A stretch of 34,609 nucleotides of DNA from Rhodovarius crocodyli (lineage in GTDB: Bacteria; Pseudomonadota; Alphaproteobacteria; Acetobacterales; Acetobacteraceae). A model generated the notes under the pieces. The model was not told the origin of the DNA, searched no databases, and saw only the letters and a program-made list of their open reading frames with translations. The number at the start of each line of letters is the position of its first letter. Position 1 is the first letter of the stretch. Location of the stretch: positions 1 to 34,609 of the forward strand of contig NZ_SACL01000018.1 of NCBI RefSeq assembly GCF_004005855.1, written 5' to 3'. Position numbers and translations under genes: made by a program. Positions 25,333-33,387 of the stretch are shown piece by piece.

Positions 25333-25698
25333 ATGCGCCATATCGTGCTTGGGGCGGCGCTGGCCGCAGGGATCGCCGGGCAGGCCGCGGCCACCGGCAT
25401 TTCCATGAACAATGAGGCCCTGCAGCCCGGCACCACGCTGGGCGTGTGCATGGCCCGCGCGGCGGCGGCCATCGGCCAGGCCGGAATCCGGCCGCTGAAC
25501 CCCACCACCTCCGCCGCCTGGGGTGAGCTGGATGGCGGGCGCATCTTCACCATCTACTGCCTGCCGCAGAACAACGTCGCCATCATCGTGGGCGGCGGCA
25601 ACCGGTTCGAGGACGTGCAGAACGAGGTGAACCGCCTGCGCGATGCCTTCCGCGGCGGCACCGGCACGGGCGGCGGCGGCGGCCTGCCCACCAAGTAA
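25333..25698 (+). CDS. Small secreted protein of unknown function
   Basis: A 121-residue protein. The first 21 residues (MRHIVLGAALAAGIAGQAAAT) form a Sec signal peptide with an Ala-x-Ala cleavage site. The mature part contains CMARAAAAIGQAGIRPL and a VAIIVGGGNRFEDVQNEVNRLRDAF segment, then a glycine-rich tail. I do not recognise the family. It may adopt a small alpha/beta fold, since the central part alternates strand-like and amphipathic segments. It lies about 100 bp after recG with its own leader and a GGACGACAAGG stretch before the ATG, and is followed by a hairpin. Probably periplasmic. Confidence 0.75.
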   Translation: MRHIVLGAALAAGIAGQAAATGISMNNEALQPGTTLGVCMARAAAAIGQAGIRPLNPTTSAAWGELDGGRIFTIYCLPQNNVAIIVGGGNRFEDVQNEVNRLRDAFRGGTGTGGGGGLPTK

Positions 25699-25708
25699 CG
25701 CCGTGCAA

Positions 25709-25765
25709 CCAGGGGGCGACCCGGGCGCTGCCCGGCTTGCATTGCGCCCCCCTGGGTTTAAACCC
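25709..25765 (+). terminator. Hairpin pair after the secreted protein gene
   Basis: CCAGGGGG (25709-25716) pairs with CCCCCTGG (25748-25755) around an inner CCCGG/CCGGG-type stem. The adjoining GGGTTTAAACCC (25754-25765) is a perfect palindrome. Likely ends transcription before the ABC operon. Confidence 0.45.
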
Positions 25766-25791
25766 GACGGCCTGTATCACCTGGCCGGAGG

Positions 25792-26526
25792 GTGCGGTAC
25801 TTGGCGGCACTGATCGAGATCGAGGGGCTGACGAAGCGTTTCGGCGCCTTCACTGCGGTGGACGGCGTCAGCTTCTCCGTCGACAAGGGCGAGGTGGTGG
25901 GCTTCCTGGGCCCCAACGGTGCCGGCAAATCCACCACCATGCGCATGCTGGCGGGCTTCATGACCCCCAGCGCCGGCACGGCCCGCATCGGCGGGCATGA
26001 CGTGACGGATGACGCGGTGGCCGCCCGCCGCCAGCTGGGCTACCTGCCCGAAGGCGCGCCGACCTATCCCGAAATGACCGTCTCCGCCTTCCTGGGCTTC
26101 TGCGGCCGGGTGCGGGGCTTCCGGGGCAAGGACCTGGACGCGCGCATCGCCGCTGCCATGGAGCGCACCCAGCTGGAAGGCGTGCGGCTGCAGCCGATCG
26201 AGACGCTCTCCAAGGGCTTCAAGCGCCGCGTGGGGCTGGCCCAGGCGCTGCTGCACAACCCGCCCGTGCTGGTGCTGGACGAGCCCACCGACGGCCTGGA
26301 CCCCAACCAGAAGCATGAGGTCCGCAGCCTGATCCAGCAGATGGCGCCCGAGAAGGCGATCATCATCTCCACCCATATCCTGGAGGAGGTGCAGGCGGTC
26401 TGCACGCGGGCCATCATCATCGCGCGCGGCCGGCTGATCGTGGACCAGGCGCCGGATGAGCTGGCGGCGCGGGGCCCTGACCTCGACACCGTTTTCCGGA
26501 CCCTCACGATGGGAGACGCGGCATGA
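25792..26526 (+). CDS. ABC transporter ATP-binding protein (Gld-type)
   Basis: A 244-residue ABC ATPase with Walker A GPNGAGKST (40-48), signature LSKGFKRRVGLAQALL, Walker B VLVLDEPTDGLDPNQ and the switch histidine in IISTHILEEV. It resembles ABC-2-type exporters and the GldA component of gliding-type transporters. The start is the GTG at 25792, read as MRYLAALIEI, with GGAGG directly ahead. An ATG-like alternative is not present nearby. It is the first gene of a five-gene operon and overlaps the permease gene by 4 bases. Substrate unknown. Confidence 0.92.
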   Translation: MRYLAALIEIEGLTKRFGAFTAVDGVSFSVDKGEVVGFLGPNGAGKSTTMRMLAGFMTPSAGTARIGGHDVTDDAVAARRQLGYLPEGAPTYPEMTVSAFLGFCGRVRGFRGKDLDARIAAAMERTQLEGVRLQPIETLSKGFKRRVGLAQALLHNPPVLVLDEPTDGLDPNQKHEVRSLIQQMAPEKAIIISTHILEEVQAVCTRAIIIARGRLIVDQAPDELAARGPDLDTVFRTLTMGDAA

Positions 26527-27245
26527 TCGCCATCGCGCGCCGCGAGCTGGCCGGCTATTTCGCCACCCCCGTCGCCTATGTGTTCATCGTGATCTTCCTG
26601 GCGCTCTCGGGGGCGCTGACCTTCACGCTGGGCAATTTCTTCGGGCGCGGCCAGGCGGATCTGAACCCGTTCTTCTCCTTCATTCCCTGGCTGTTCCTGT
26701 TCCTGGTGCCGGCGCTGACCATGCGCCTGTGGGCCGAGGAACGCCGCCAGGGCACCATCGAGCTGCTGCTGACCCTGCCGGTCACGCAATGGCAGGCGGT
26801 GGTGGGCAAGTTCGTCGCCGCCTGGGCCTTCTGCGCCATCGCCCTGGCGCTGACCTTTCCACTGTGGCTGACGGTGAACTGGCTGGGCAGCCCGGATAAC
26901 GGGGTGATCCTGGCGGGCTATGTGGGCTGCCTGTTCGTGGCGGGCGCCTATCTGGCCATCGGCGCCGCGATCTCGGCACTGACCAAGAACCAGGTGATCG
27001 CCTTCGTGCTGGCGGTCTCGGCCTGCTTCCTGTTCGCCGCCGCCGGCTCCCCGGTCGTTACCGAGTTCCTGTCGGCCAATGTCCCGGCCCTGGCGGACGT
27101 TGCCCGCGCGGTGTCGGTGAACGACCGCTTCAACGGCTTCACCCGCGGCGTCGTCTCGGCGCGGGACCTGATCTACTTCGCCAGCTTCATCCTGTTCTGG
27201 CTGCTGGTGAACACGGTGGTGCTCGAGCACCGGAAGGCGGACTGA
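26523..27245 (+). CDS. ABC transporter permease (GldF-like, ABC-2 type)
   Basis: A 240-residue membrane protein with about six hydrophobic segments. It starts MIAIARRELAGYFATPVAYVF, typical of ABC-2 permeases that accompany GldG-like proteins, and has the conserved LWAEERRQGTIELLLTLPVT segment. It works with the ATPase encoded just upstream; the ATGA overlap indicates coupled translation. It lies in the inner membrane. The GldG-like gene starts 3 bases after its stop. Confidence 0.9.
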   Translation: MIAIARRELAGYFATPVAYVFIVIFLALSGALTFTLGNFFGRGQADLNPFFSFIPWLFLFLVPALTMRLWAEERRQGTIELLLTLPVTQWQAVVGKFVAAWAFCAIALALTFPLWLTVNWLGSPDNGVILAGYVGCLFVAGAYLAIGAAISALTKNQVIAFVLAVSACFLFAAAGSPVVTEFLSANVPALADVARAVSVNDRFNGFTRGVVSARDLIYFASFILFWLLVNTVVLEHRKAD

Positions 27246-27248
27246 CAC

Positions 27249-29162
27249 ATGGCCAACAAACGCCTTCTTCTCTCGGCCGGTGGGGTGGCGGCGGCGCTGC
27301 TGCTGGCCGTCGGCGCCAACATGCTGTCGGACCGCTTCCTGTCCTCGGCCCGGGTCGACCTGACGGAACAGCATCTCTACACCCTCTCGCCCGGCACGCG
27401 CTCCGTGCTGGGCGGCCTGCAGGACCCCATCACCCTGCGGCTGTTCTATTCCCGCCGCCTGGGTGCGGAGGTGCCGATGTTCGGCGCCTATGCCGAGCGC
27501 GTGCGGGACATGCTGCGCGAATACGTCGCGGCCAGCGGCGGCAAGGTGCGGCTGGAGGTGCTGGACCCCGAGCCGTTCTCCGAGACGGAGGACCGCGCGA
27601 CCGCCCTCGGCCTGCAGGCCGTGCCGCTGGACCAGGCGGGCGAGCAGGTGTTCTTCGGCCTCTCGGCCAGCAACCAGACCGATGACGAGCGCAGCATCGC
27701 CTTCTTCCAGCCCGACCGGGAACGCTTCCTGGAGCTGGACCTGACGCGCATCGTCTGGGAGCTGTCCAACCCGCGCCGCCCGGTGGTGGGGCTGATGACG
27801 CCGCTGCCGCTGAACGGCGACCCGCGCGCGATGATGATGCGCCAGCCGCAGCTGGCCCAGCCGCAGGTCGTGATGACCCAGCTGCGCCAGCAGGTGAGCC
27901 TGCGCGACGTGGCGCTCGATGCCCAGGTGATCGACCCCGAGATCCAGCTGCTGGTGCTGGCGCACCCGCAGGGGCTGTCTGACGCCACGCTCTATGCCAT
28001 CGACCAGTTCGTGATGCGCGGTGGCCGCCTGCTGCTGCTGCAGGACCCGCACAGCGAGATGCAGGCCGCCCGCACCCCGCAGGGCCAGCAGACGGACACC
28101 TCCTCCTCCCTCGCCCGGCTGCTGAATGCCTGGGGCATCGAGGCACCGACCGACCATGTGGTGCTGGACCAGCGCGGCGCCTGGCGCGTGCGCGCCCCCG
28201 GCAACGACCGCGTGCAGGCGGTGGATTACCTCGCCTGGTTCGCCATGTCCGGCGACAGCCTGAACCGCCAGGAACCCGCCACGGCCCAGCTGGAGCAGAT
28301 CAGCCTGGGCAGCGCGGGCGAGGTCCGCCGGCGCGAGGGGGCGAACATCGAGTTCACGCCCCTGCTGACCAGCAGCGCGCAATCCGCGACCATCGAGACC
28401 GACAAGGTCCGCCGCGAGCCCAACCCGACCCGCATCCTGGCTGATTTCCGCGCCGACGGTCAGCGCCGGGTGCTGGCCGCCCGCGTGCGCGGCGTGCTGC
28501 ACAGTGCCTTCGACGCCCCGCCCGCCCTGGCGGAGGGCCAGGAGCGCCCCGAGAACTTCCCCGCCCACCGCGCCAGCACCGAGGGCCCGGCCAACCTGGT
28601 GGTGATCAACGACACCGACATGCTGGACGACCGCTTCTGGGTGCAGGTGCGGGACTTCTTCGGCCAGCAGGTGGCCCAGCCCTTCGCCGGCAACGGCAGC
28701 TTCATCGTGAACCTGGCCGATACGCTGACCGGCAGCGACGCCCTGATCGGCCTGCGCTCGCGTGGCGAATCGCTGCGGCCCTTCGAGCGCGTCGAGGCGA
28801 TTCGCCGCGTTGCCGACGCCCAGTACCGCCAGACGGAACGCGGCTTGCAGGAGCGCCTGACGGCAACCGAACAGCGCCTACGCGAATTGCGCCAAGGCCC
28901 TGCCGCGCAGCCGGGCGAGCGCAACCGCAACCAGGTGGTGATCACCCCCGAGCAGCGGGCCGAGATCGACCGCGCGCGTGAGGAAATCGCCGCCACCCGC
29001 CGTCAGCTGCGCACCGTGCAGCTGGAACTGCGGCGCGACATCGACGGGCTGGAGACGCGGCTGCGCATCCTGAACATCGCCGCGGTGCCGCTGCTGGTCA
29101 CGATCTTCGCCGTCGGGCTGGCCGTGGTGCGGTCCCGCCGCCGCGCGGCGGCGCGCGCGTGA
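27249..29162 (+). CDS. GldG-like ABC transporter auxiliary protein
   Basis: A 637-residue protein of the Gldg family (ABC_transp_aux). An N-terminal membrane anchor (LLLSAGGVAAALLLAVGANML) is followed by a large periplasmic region with the family start DLTEQHLYTLSPGTRSVLGG and a central VVGLMTPLPL domain. A charged coiled-coil lies at about 545-610, and there is a C-terminal membrane helix LNIAAVPLLVTIFAVGLAVV with a basic tail. In Bacteroidetes GldG is needed for gliding. In proteobacteria the role is not established and no gliding genes are seen here. It probably forms part of the transporter with its two upstream neighbours. Confidence 0.9.
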   Translation: MANKRLLLSAGGVAAALLLAVGANMLSDRFLSSARVDLTEQHLYTLSPGTRSVLGGLQDPITLRLFYSRRLGAEVPMFGAYAERVRDMLREYVAASGGKVRLEVLDPEPFSETEDRATALGLQAVPLDQAGEQVFFGLSASNQTDDERSIAFFQPDRERFLELDLTRIVWELSNPRRPVVGLMTPLPLNGDPRAMMMRQPQLAQPQVVMTQLRQQVSLRDVALDAQVIDPEIQLLVLAHPQGLSDATLYAIDQFVMRGGRLLLLQDPHSEMQAARTPQGQQTDTSSSLARLLNAWGIEAPTDHVVLDQRGAWRVRAPGNDRVQAVDYLAWFAMSGDSLNRQEPATAQLEQISLGSAGEVRRREGANIEFTPLLTSSAQSATIETDKVRREPNPTRILADFRADGQRRVLAARVRGVLHSAFDAPPALAEGQERPENFPAHRASTEGPANLVVINDTDMLDDRFWVQVRDFFGQQVAQPFAGNGSFIVNLADTLTGSDALIGLRSRGESLRPFERVEAIRRVADAQYRQTERGLQERLTATEQRLRELRQGPAAQPGERNRNQVVITPEQRAEIDRAREEIAATRRQLRTVQLELRRDIDGLETRLRILNIAAVPLLVTIFAVGLAVVRSRRRAAARA

Positions 29163-30172
29163 GCAAGGCGGGCATGAACCGCCGCGTGCTGATCGCCGGC
29201 GCTGCCGCCGCCGGCGCCGCCGGCATCGCCGCCGCCCTGCTGCTGGGCGAGGACGACGCCCCCGCCACCGCCCAGGGCGGGCTGATGTTCCCGGGCCTGA
29301 CCGAGCGACTGGCCCAGGCCGCCAAGGTCGAGATCCGCCGCAACGAGGCGGCGCTGACCCTGGTCCGCCGCGAAGACCGCTGGGTGATCGGTGAGCGCAA
29401 CGACTATCCGGCGCTCGATTCCAAGCTGCGGGAGCTGCTGACCGGCCTGACCGAGCTTCGGCTGATCGAGCCGCGCGCGACGGATCTGGCCGGCTGGGCG
29501 CGCCTGGGCGTGGATGACCCGGCGAGCAACGGCAGCACCGCGGCCTTCCTGCGCGTGCTGGACGGCCAGGGGCGTTCCATCGCGGAGCTGTATATCGGCC
29601 GCCGCCGCGTGCGCGTGCAGGGCGGCCTGCCCGAAAGCGTCTATGTGCGGCGCGGCGGCGAGACCCAGGCCTGGCTGGCCGAGGGCCGCGTGCCGGTGGA
29701 GGCCGACCCCGCCAGCTGGATGGACCGCGAGGTGGCCAACTTCCCCTCCGAGCGCATCCTGGGCGCCACCATCCGCCGCGTGGGCGAGCGCCCGCTGACG
29801 GTGGCGCGGCTGGAACCCGGCGCGCCGCTGGTCATCACCGACCCCGCAGACCCGCCGAGCCAGAACCGCGCCGCGCTGGACGAGGTGATGCGCGGCTTCG
29901 AATACCTGACCTTCATGGACGCCGTGCCCGCCGCCGAAAGCCGTGGCGAGGCGCTGGGCGAGAGCACCTTCTCCCTGACCGAGGAGCTGCGCGTGACGGT
30001 CTGGGCCAGCAAGCTGGACCAGTTCCTGTTCGTGCGCCTGCAGGCCGAAGGCGGTGTGGAGGCCACGGTGCTGAACCGCCGCTGGTCCGGCTGGGCCTAT
30101 CAGGTCGGCGTCTGGAAGGAGAAATCCTTCGTGCCGACGCTGGAGGACCTGACGCGCGAGAGCGCCGGATGA
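29159..30172 (+). CDS. DUF4340 domain protein, periplasmic partner of Gld-type transporter
   Basis: About 337 residues, starting at a GTG that overlaps the GldG-like stop (GTGA). A second possible start is the ATG at 29174. It has an N-terminal membrane/signal segment (RRVLIAGAAAAGAAGIAAALLL), then repeated modules such as LTLVRREDRWVIGERNDYPA that are characteristic of DUF4340. Genes of this type regularly follow GldG-like genes. Function unknown; likely periplasmic and membrane-anchored. The stop overlaps the Nudix gene by 4 bases. Confidence 0.88.
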   Translation: MSKAGMNRRVLIAGAAAAGAAGIAAALLLGEDDAPATAQGGLMFPGLTERLAQAAKVEIRRNEAALTLVRREDRWVIGERNDYPALDSKLRELLTGLTELRLIEPRATDLAGWARLGVDDPASNGSTAAFLRVLDGQGRSIAELYIGRRRVRVQGGLPESVYVRRGGETQAWLAEGRVPVEADPASWMDREVANFPSERILGATIRRVGERPLTVARLEPGAPLVITDPADPPSQNRAALDEVMRGFEYLTFMDAVPAAESRGEALGESTFSLTEELRVTVWASKLDQFLFVRLQAEGGVEATVLNRRWSGWAYQVGVWKEKSFVPTLEDLTRESAG

Positions 30173-30612
30173 GCGGCGACGATACGGGGCGCGAATACCC
30201 CTCCCGCCCCTGGGTCGGGATCGGCTGCGTCCTGTTCAAGGGGGATGCGGTGCTGCTGTGCCGGCGCGGCAAGCCGCCGCGCGTGGGCTCCTGGTCCCTG
30301 CCCGGCGGCGCGCAGGATCTGGGCGAGGCCGCGATCGACTGCGCCCGGCGCGAGCTGCGGGAGGAAACCGGCGTCGAGGCCGGCGCCCTGACGCTGGCGG
30401 ATGTCATCGACGGCATCGCGCTCGATATGAAAGGCGCCGTCCGCTACCACTACACCATCATCGACTATGCCGGGCATTGGCTGTCGGGTGAGGCGCGGCC
30501 GGGCGATGACGTGGCCGAGGTGGCCTGGGCGCTGCCGCATGAACTGGCATCCTACCGGCTGACGCCGCAGGTGACGGCAATCATCGCCAAGGCGCGCGCC
30601 ATTCTGGCCTGA
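30169..30612 (+). CDS. Nudix hydrolase
   Basis: A 147-residue Nudix protein with a full Nudix box: Gly47-x5-Glu53-x7-Arg61-Glu-Leu-x-Glu-Glu-x-Gly68. The box binds magnesium and cleaves nucleoside diphosphates linked to another group. The surrounding WVGIGCVLFKGDAVLLCRRGKPP and GSWSLPGG fit the ADP-ribose pyrophosphatase/MutT-like group; the exact substrate is not predictable. It is translationally coupled (ATGA) to the DUF4340 gene, so it is expressed with the transporter, though a functional connection is not obvious. A GC hairpin follows. Confidence 0.9.
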   Translation: MSGDDTGREYPSRPWVGIGCVLFKGDAVLLCRRGKPPRVGSWSLPGGAQDLGEAAIDCARRELREETGVEAGALTLADVIDGIALDMKGAVRYHYTIIDYAGHWLSGEARPGDDVAEVAWALPHELASYRLTPQVTAIIAKARAILA

Positions 30613-30622
30613 CCTGCCGGCT

Positions 30623-30645
30623 GGCGCGGCCCCCCGTGCCGCGCC
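30623..30645 (+). terminator. Hairpin after the Nudix gene
   Basis: GGCGCGG (30623-30629) pairs with CCGCGCC (30639-30645) across a 9-base loop, 10 bases after the stop. No T-run. Confidence 0.4.
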
Positions 30646-30678
30646 ATGCTCGCCTCCGCATACAGGAGGCAAAGAACA

Positions 30679-31677
30679 ATGAACCGCAACCTCTCCCGAC
30701 GAAGCCTGCTGGCGGCCCCCGCCCTTCTGCCGCTCGGCGCCGCCGCCCAGCCCATCGCGGGCGGGCGCAACATCCGCCTCATCGTGCCCTTCCCGCCCGG
30801 CGGCGCGGTGGACCTGCTGGGCCGGCTGATGGCGGAACGCCTGACCCCGGCCCTGGGCCAGACGGTAGTGGTGGAAAACCGCGGCGGCGCCGGCGGCCTG
30901 CTGGGCGCCGACATCGTGGCCAAGGGCGACAAGGACGGCAGCGTGATCGGGCTGATGGGCGTGACCATCATGGCCGCCTACCCCTTCATGACCAACCGCA
31001 TGCCCTTCGACCCGGAAAAGGACCTGTCGCCCATCAGCAAGGTGGTCGATGGCTCCCTGCTGTGCGTGGTGAATGCCGACACGGCGCGGCGCAACAACTG
31101 GAACGACTTCCGTTCGCTGATCGCCTGGAGCCGGGCGAACCCCGAGCAGGTGCGCATGGGCTCCTCCGGCAACGGCACCGCCTCGCACCTCAACATCGAG
31201 GCGATCAACCGCGCGGCGAGCGCCAAGATCCTGCATGTGCCCTATCGCGGCGGCGGCCCCGCCATCAATGACCTGGTAGCCGGCAACATCGACATGATGT
31301 TCGACGTGATGCCCGCCCTGATGCCGCATGTGGAGGCCGGGCGCTTCAAGGCGCTGGCGGTGTCCTCGAAGGATGCGGTGCCGTTCCTGCCGAACATCCC
31401 GGGAATGGGAAGCTTCGCGGATTTGGGGCTGGGCAACCACAACCTGGTCAGCTGGAACGCCATCATGGCGCCCTCAGGCGTGCCGGCGCCGGTGATCCAG
31501 AAGCTGCACGACGCGATCGTGCAGGTGTGCTCGGACGCGGCCTTCGTGGCCCGGCTGCAGCCGCTGGGCTATGCCGCCGCCACGAGCGCGACGCCCGCGG
31601 CGCTGACCGCGCTGATCGAGCAGGAGCGCCCCTTCTGGCGCAACATGGTCGAGATCTCGGGCGCGCGGCTGGATTGA
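30679..31677 (+). CDS. Bug/TctC-family periplasmic substrate-binding protein (copy 3)
   Basis: A 332-residue receptor. The ATG at 30679 has AGGAGG 9-14 bases ahead and begins a Tat-like signal (MNRNLSRRSLLAAPALLPLG) with cleavage near AAAQP; an upstream in-frame ATG at 30646 lacks such a site. Bug motifs are IRLIVPFPPGGAVDLLGRL, VVENRGGAGGLLGADI and LHVPYRGGGPAINDL. It is not a near-identical copy of the other two. No permease genes nearby. The XRE-cupin regulator follows 90 bp downstream and may or may not control it. Confidence 0.92.
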   Translation: MNRNLSRRSLLAAPALLPLGAAAQPIAGGRNIRLIVPFPPGGAVDLLGRLMAERLTPALGQTVVVENRGGAGGLLGADIVAKGDKDGSVIGLMGVTIMAAYPFMTNRMPFDPEKDLSPISKVVDGSLLCVVNADTARRNNWNDFRSLIAWSRANPEQVRMGSSGNGTASHLNIEAINRAASAKILHVPYRGGGPAINDLVAGNIDMMFDVMPALMPHVEAGRFKALAVSSKDAVPFLPNIPGMGSFADLGLGNHNLVSWNAIMAPSGVPAPVIQKLHDAIVQVCSDAAFVARLQPLGYAAATSATPAALTALIEQERPFWRNMVEISGARLD

Positions 31678-31721
31678 GGGGCGGCGCCGCCGGGGCTGCC
31701 CGCCCCGGTGGCTTGGCAAAT

Positions 31722-31767
31722 GGCGGTGTGCTGTTACGTTGTATTTATACGGATACAACGCACCGCC
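31722..31767 (+). promoter_or_regulatory. Nested palindrome, likely operator of the XRE-cupin gene
   Basis: The inner arms CGTTGTAT (31737-31744) and ATACAACG (31753-31760) are perfect 8-bp inverted repeats around TTATACGG. The outer arms GGCGGTG (31722-31728) and CACCGCC (31761-31767) are also perfect. The right outer arm touches the ATG at 31768. A TATACG box inside the spacer could be the -10, so binding there would block transcription. Confidence 0.6.
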
Positions 31768-32316
31768 ATGACCTTTCCCTCCGCCGATCTGGGCGCGCGG
31801 CTGCGCGCCTCCCGTCTGAATGCGGGGCTGACGCTCGACGCGGTCTCGGCCGCCACCACGCTGAGCAAGGGCTATCTGTCGCGGGTGGAGCGGGGGCTGA
31901 AGGCGCCTTCCCTGCTGGCCATCCAGCGCCTCTCGGCCGCCCTGTCCCTGACGATGGGCGAGTTGTTCGGGGAGACGACATCCGACGGCGCGGTCGAGGT
32001 CACCAGGCGCCAGGACCGGCAGCGGGTTGCGGGCGGCGGGGCGGAGAGGCTGTTCCCCACGCGCGGCGGCGGGCTCGATTCCTGCGTCATCTACCCTGGC
32101 GTCGATCTGCAGCCGCGCCCCGATGCCCGCGCCCATGCCGGAGAGGAGTTCGTGCTGGCCCTGGCCGGGGTGATCGAGCTGCGCTTCGTCGATCGTGGCG
32201 TGGTGCTGGAAGCCGGGGATTGCGCGCAGTTTCCGGGCCATCTGCTGCCCCGGCTGCGGCGTGTGGGAGAGGCCGCGGCCTCCGCGCTGGTGGTCGTGTC
32301 GCGTCAGGCGGGCTGA
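31768..32316 (+). CDS. XRE-family transcriptional regulator with cupin sensor domain
   Basis: About 182 residues. Residues 8-65 form an XRE/Cro helix-turn-helix (LGARLRASRLNAGLTLDAV...STLSKGYLSRVERGLKAPSLLAI in outline). Residues about 110-180 form a cupin_2 barrel, with AHAGEEFVLALAGVIELRF and LEAGDCAQFPGHLLPRL. Such regulators usually repress genes for uptake or catabolism of a small ligand bound by the cupin. I chose the ATG at 31768, since a longer frame from 31708 would code through the palindromic operator. No ribosome-binding site is visible, so the message may have a very short leader. Autoregulation through the palindrome is likely. Confidence 0.87.
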   Translation: MTFPSADLGARLRASRLNAGLTLDAVSAATTLSKGYLSRVERGLKAPSLLAIQRLSAALSLTMGELFGETTSDGAVEVTRRQDRQRVAGGGAERLFPTRGGGLDSCVIYPGVDLQPRPDARAHAGEEFVLALAGVIELRFVDRGVVLEAGDCAQFPGHLLPRLRRVGEAAASALVVVSRQAG

Positions 32317-32358
32317 ACCCCTTTACCCGACCCGCCTTCTACCGCTATGCCCCCGGCC

Positions 32359-32574
32359 ATGAAGCCCGCAGAGATCCAGGCCGTGCAGGCCGAACTCCGT
32401 CGCCTGACCGGCAGCAACAAGCTGACGATCCGTGCGCCCAAGACCCGCAACGGCCCCGTGGAGCTGCTGGCGGATGACGAAGTGATCGGCACGGTCGACC
32501 GTGACGACGAGGATGGCGACCTGGCCTATCACGTCACCATCACCATCCTGGGCGAGGACCTGCCGGGCGCCTGA
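32359..32574 (+). CDS. DUF3126 family protein
   Basis: A 71-residue protein beginning MKPAEIQAVQAELRRLTG, matching DUF3126, a short alphaproteobacterial family of unknown role. The acidic DRDDEDGDLAYHVTITIL ending is typical. An in-frame ATG at 32347 would add four residues (MPPA); the MKPAE start is the usual one. It is 42 bp after the XRE-cupin gene in the same direction and is followed by strong hairpins. Confidence 0.8.
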   Translation: MKPAEIQAVQAELRRLTGSNKLTIRAPKTRNGPVELLADDEVIGTVDRDDEDGDLAYHVTITILGEDLPGA

Positions 32575-32617
32575 AATGCCGGCCCGTCGGGCCGACATTT
32601 CAGGGCTTTTTAGCCCT
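32572..32617 (+). terminator. Tandem hairpin terminator after DUF3126 gene
   Basis: A long stem starting at the stop codon, TGAAATG-C-CGGCCC with GGGCCG-A-CATTTCA (32572-32602), is followed by AGGGCT-TTTT-AGCCCT (32602-32617). The T-run after the first stem makes it a good rho-independent terminator. Further GC stems lie at about 32630-32650 and 32699-32715 (GGGCCGC/GCGGCCC). Confidence 0.7.
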
Positions 32618-32729
32618 CAAGCGCCGGGCGGCGGCATCCGCCGCCTTGGCTTACGGCGCACCACGATGTCACTCGGCCAACGGGCCTGATGGGCGCCGCG
32701 GGCCGCTTTGCGGCCCGAGGCCCGCCCCT

Positions 32730-33182
32730 TCAGCCGCCCAGCGCCGCCTTCACCAGCGGGCCGGCCTTGGCCATGTCCAGCTCGGCGGCGTATTTCGCCT
32801 TCAGCACGCCCATCACCTTGCCCATGTCCTTGATGCTGGCGGCACCGGTCTCGGCCACCGCGGCATCCACGGCAGCCTTCATCGCGGCGTCGTCCATCTG
32901 CTGCGGCAGGAAGGTCTCGATCACGGCGATCTCGGCCTCTTCCTTCTCGGCCAGCTCCGGGCGGTTGCCCTGGCGGTACATCTCCACCGACTCGCGCCGG
33001 CTCTTGACCATGCCGCGCAGCACGCCGACCAGCGCCGTGTCGTCCAGCGGCGGGCCAGGGCGGGCCGCGATGTCGGCATCCTTCGACTTCGCGATGATCA
33101 TGCGGATCGCAGAGGTCCGGGCGCTGTCGCCGGCCTTCATGCTGGCCTTCATTTCCTCCGTGAAGCGGGCACGCAGTTCCAT
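32730..33182 (-). CDS. GatB/YqeY domain protein
   Basis: A 150-residue YqeY-like protein, related to the tRNA-binding tail domain of GatB. Its role as a free protein is unsettled. Typical stretches are LRARFTEEMKASMKAGD, RMIIAKSKDADIAARPG, IAVIETFLPQQMDDAAMKAAV and DMGKVMGVLKAKYAAELDMAKAGPLVKAAL. An AAGGAG lies directly ahead. The ATG at 33188 is only 2 bases from it, while the ATG at 33182 has 8-base spacing and gives the family's usual MELRARF start. It converges with DUF3126 across a hairpin-rich spacer. The carA and dnaG neighbours often seen with yqeY are absent. Confidence 0.88.
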   Translation of the reverse strand: MELRARFTEEMKASMKAGDSARTSAIRMIIAKSKDADIAARPGPPLDDTALVGVLRGMVKSRRESVEMYRQGNRPELAEKEEAEIAVIETFLPQQMDDAAMKAAVDAAVAETGAASIKDMGKVMGVLKAKYAAELDMAKAGPLVKAALGG

Positions 33183-33387
33183 CGTCATTACTCCTTGAAT
33201 CGGCACAGCCTATAGGACTTCGCCCGATGCGGGAGAATAGCCGCGCTTGCGCGGGATATGGGCACGATGCCCGCGGCTTGCACCTCATGTGACGAACTGT
33301 GGCATTTCACCGAGAGAATCGCTCTGGCCGTCGCGGGGTGCCGTGCCATGCTCGCCACCGGCAAGAAGACGAAGGCGAGCCCCCCAT
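33183..33387. other. Divergent intergenic region yqeY / TRAP receptor
   Basis: 205 bp with the AAGGAG site of yqeY at the left edge. No strong consensus promoter, repeat or RNA could be recognised. Confidence 0.5.

Noticed and set aside
31708-31767. Upstream start of the XRE-cupin gene
   Set aside because: It would translate through the palindromic operator and promoter; the ATG at 31768 gives the normal domain start.
33247-33387. Upstream extension of the TRAP receptor
   Set aside because: The sequence lacks protein character and would bury the signal peptide that starts at 33388.
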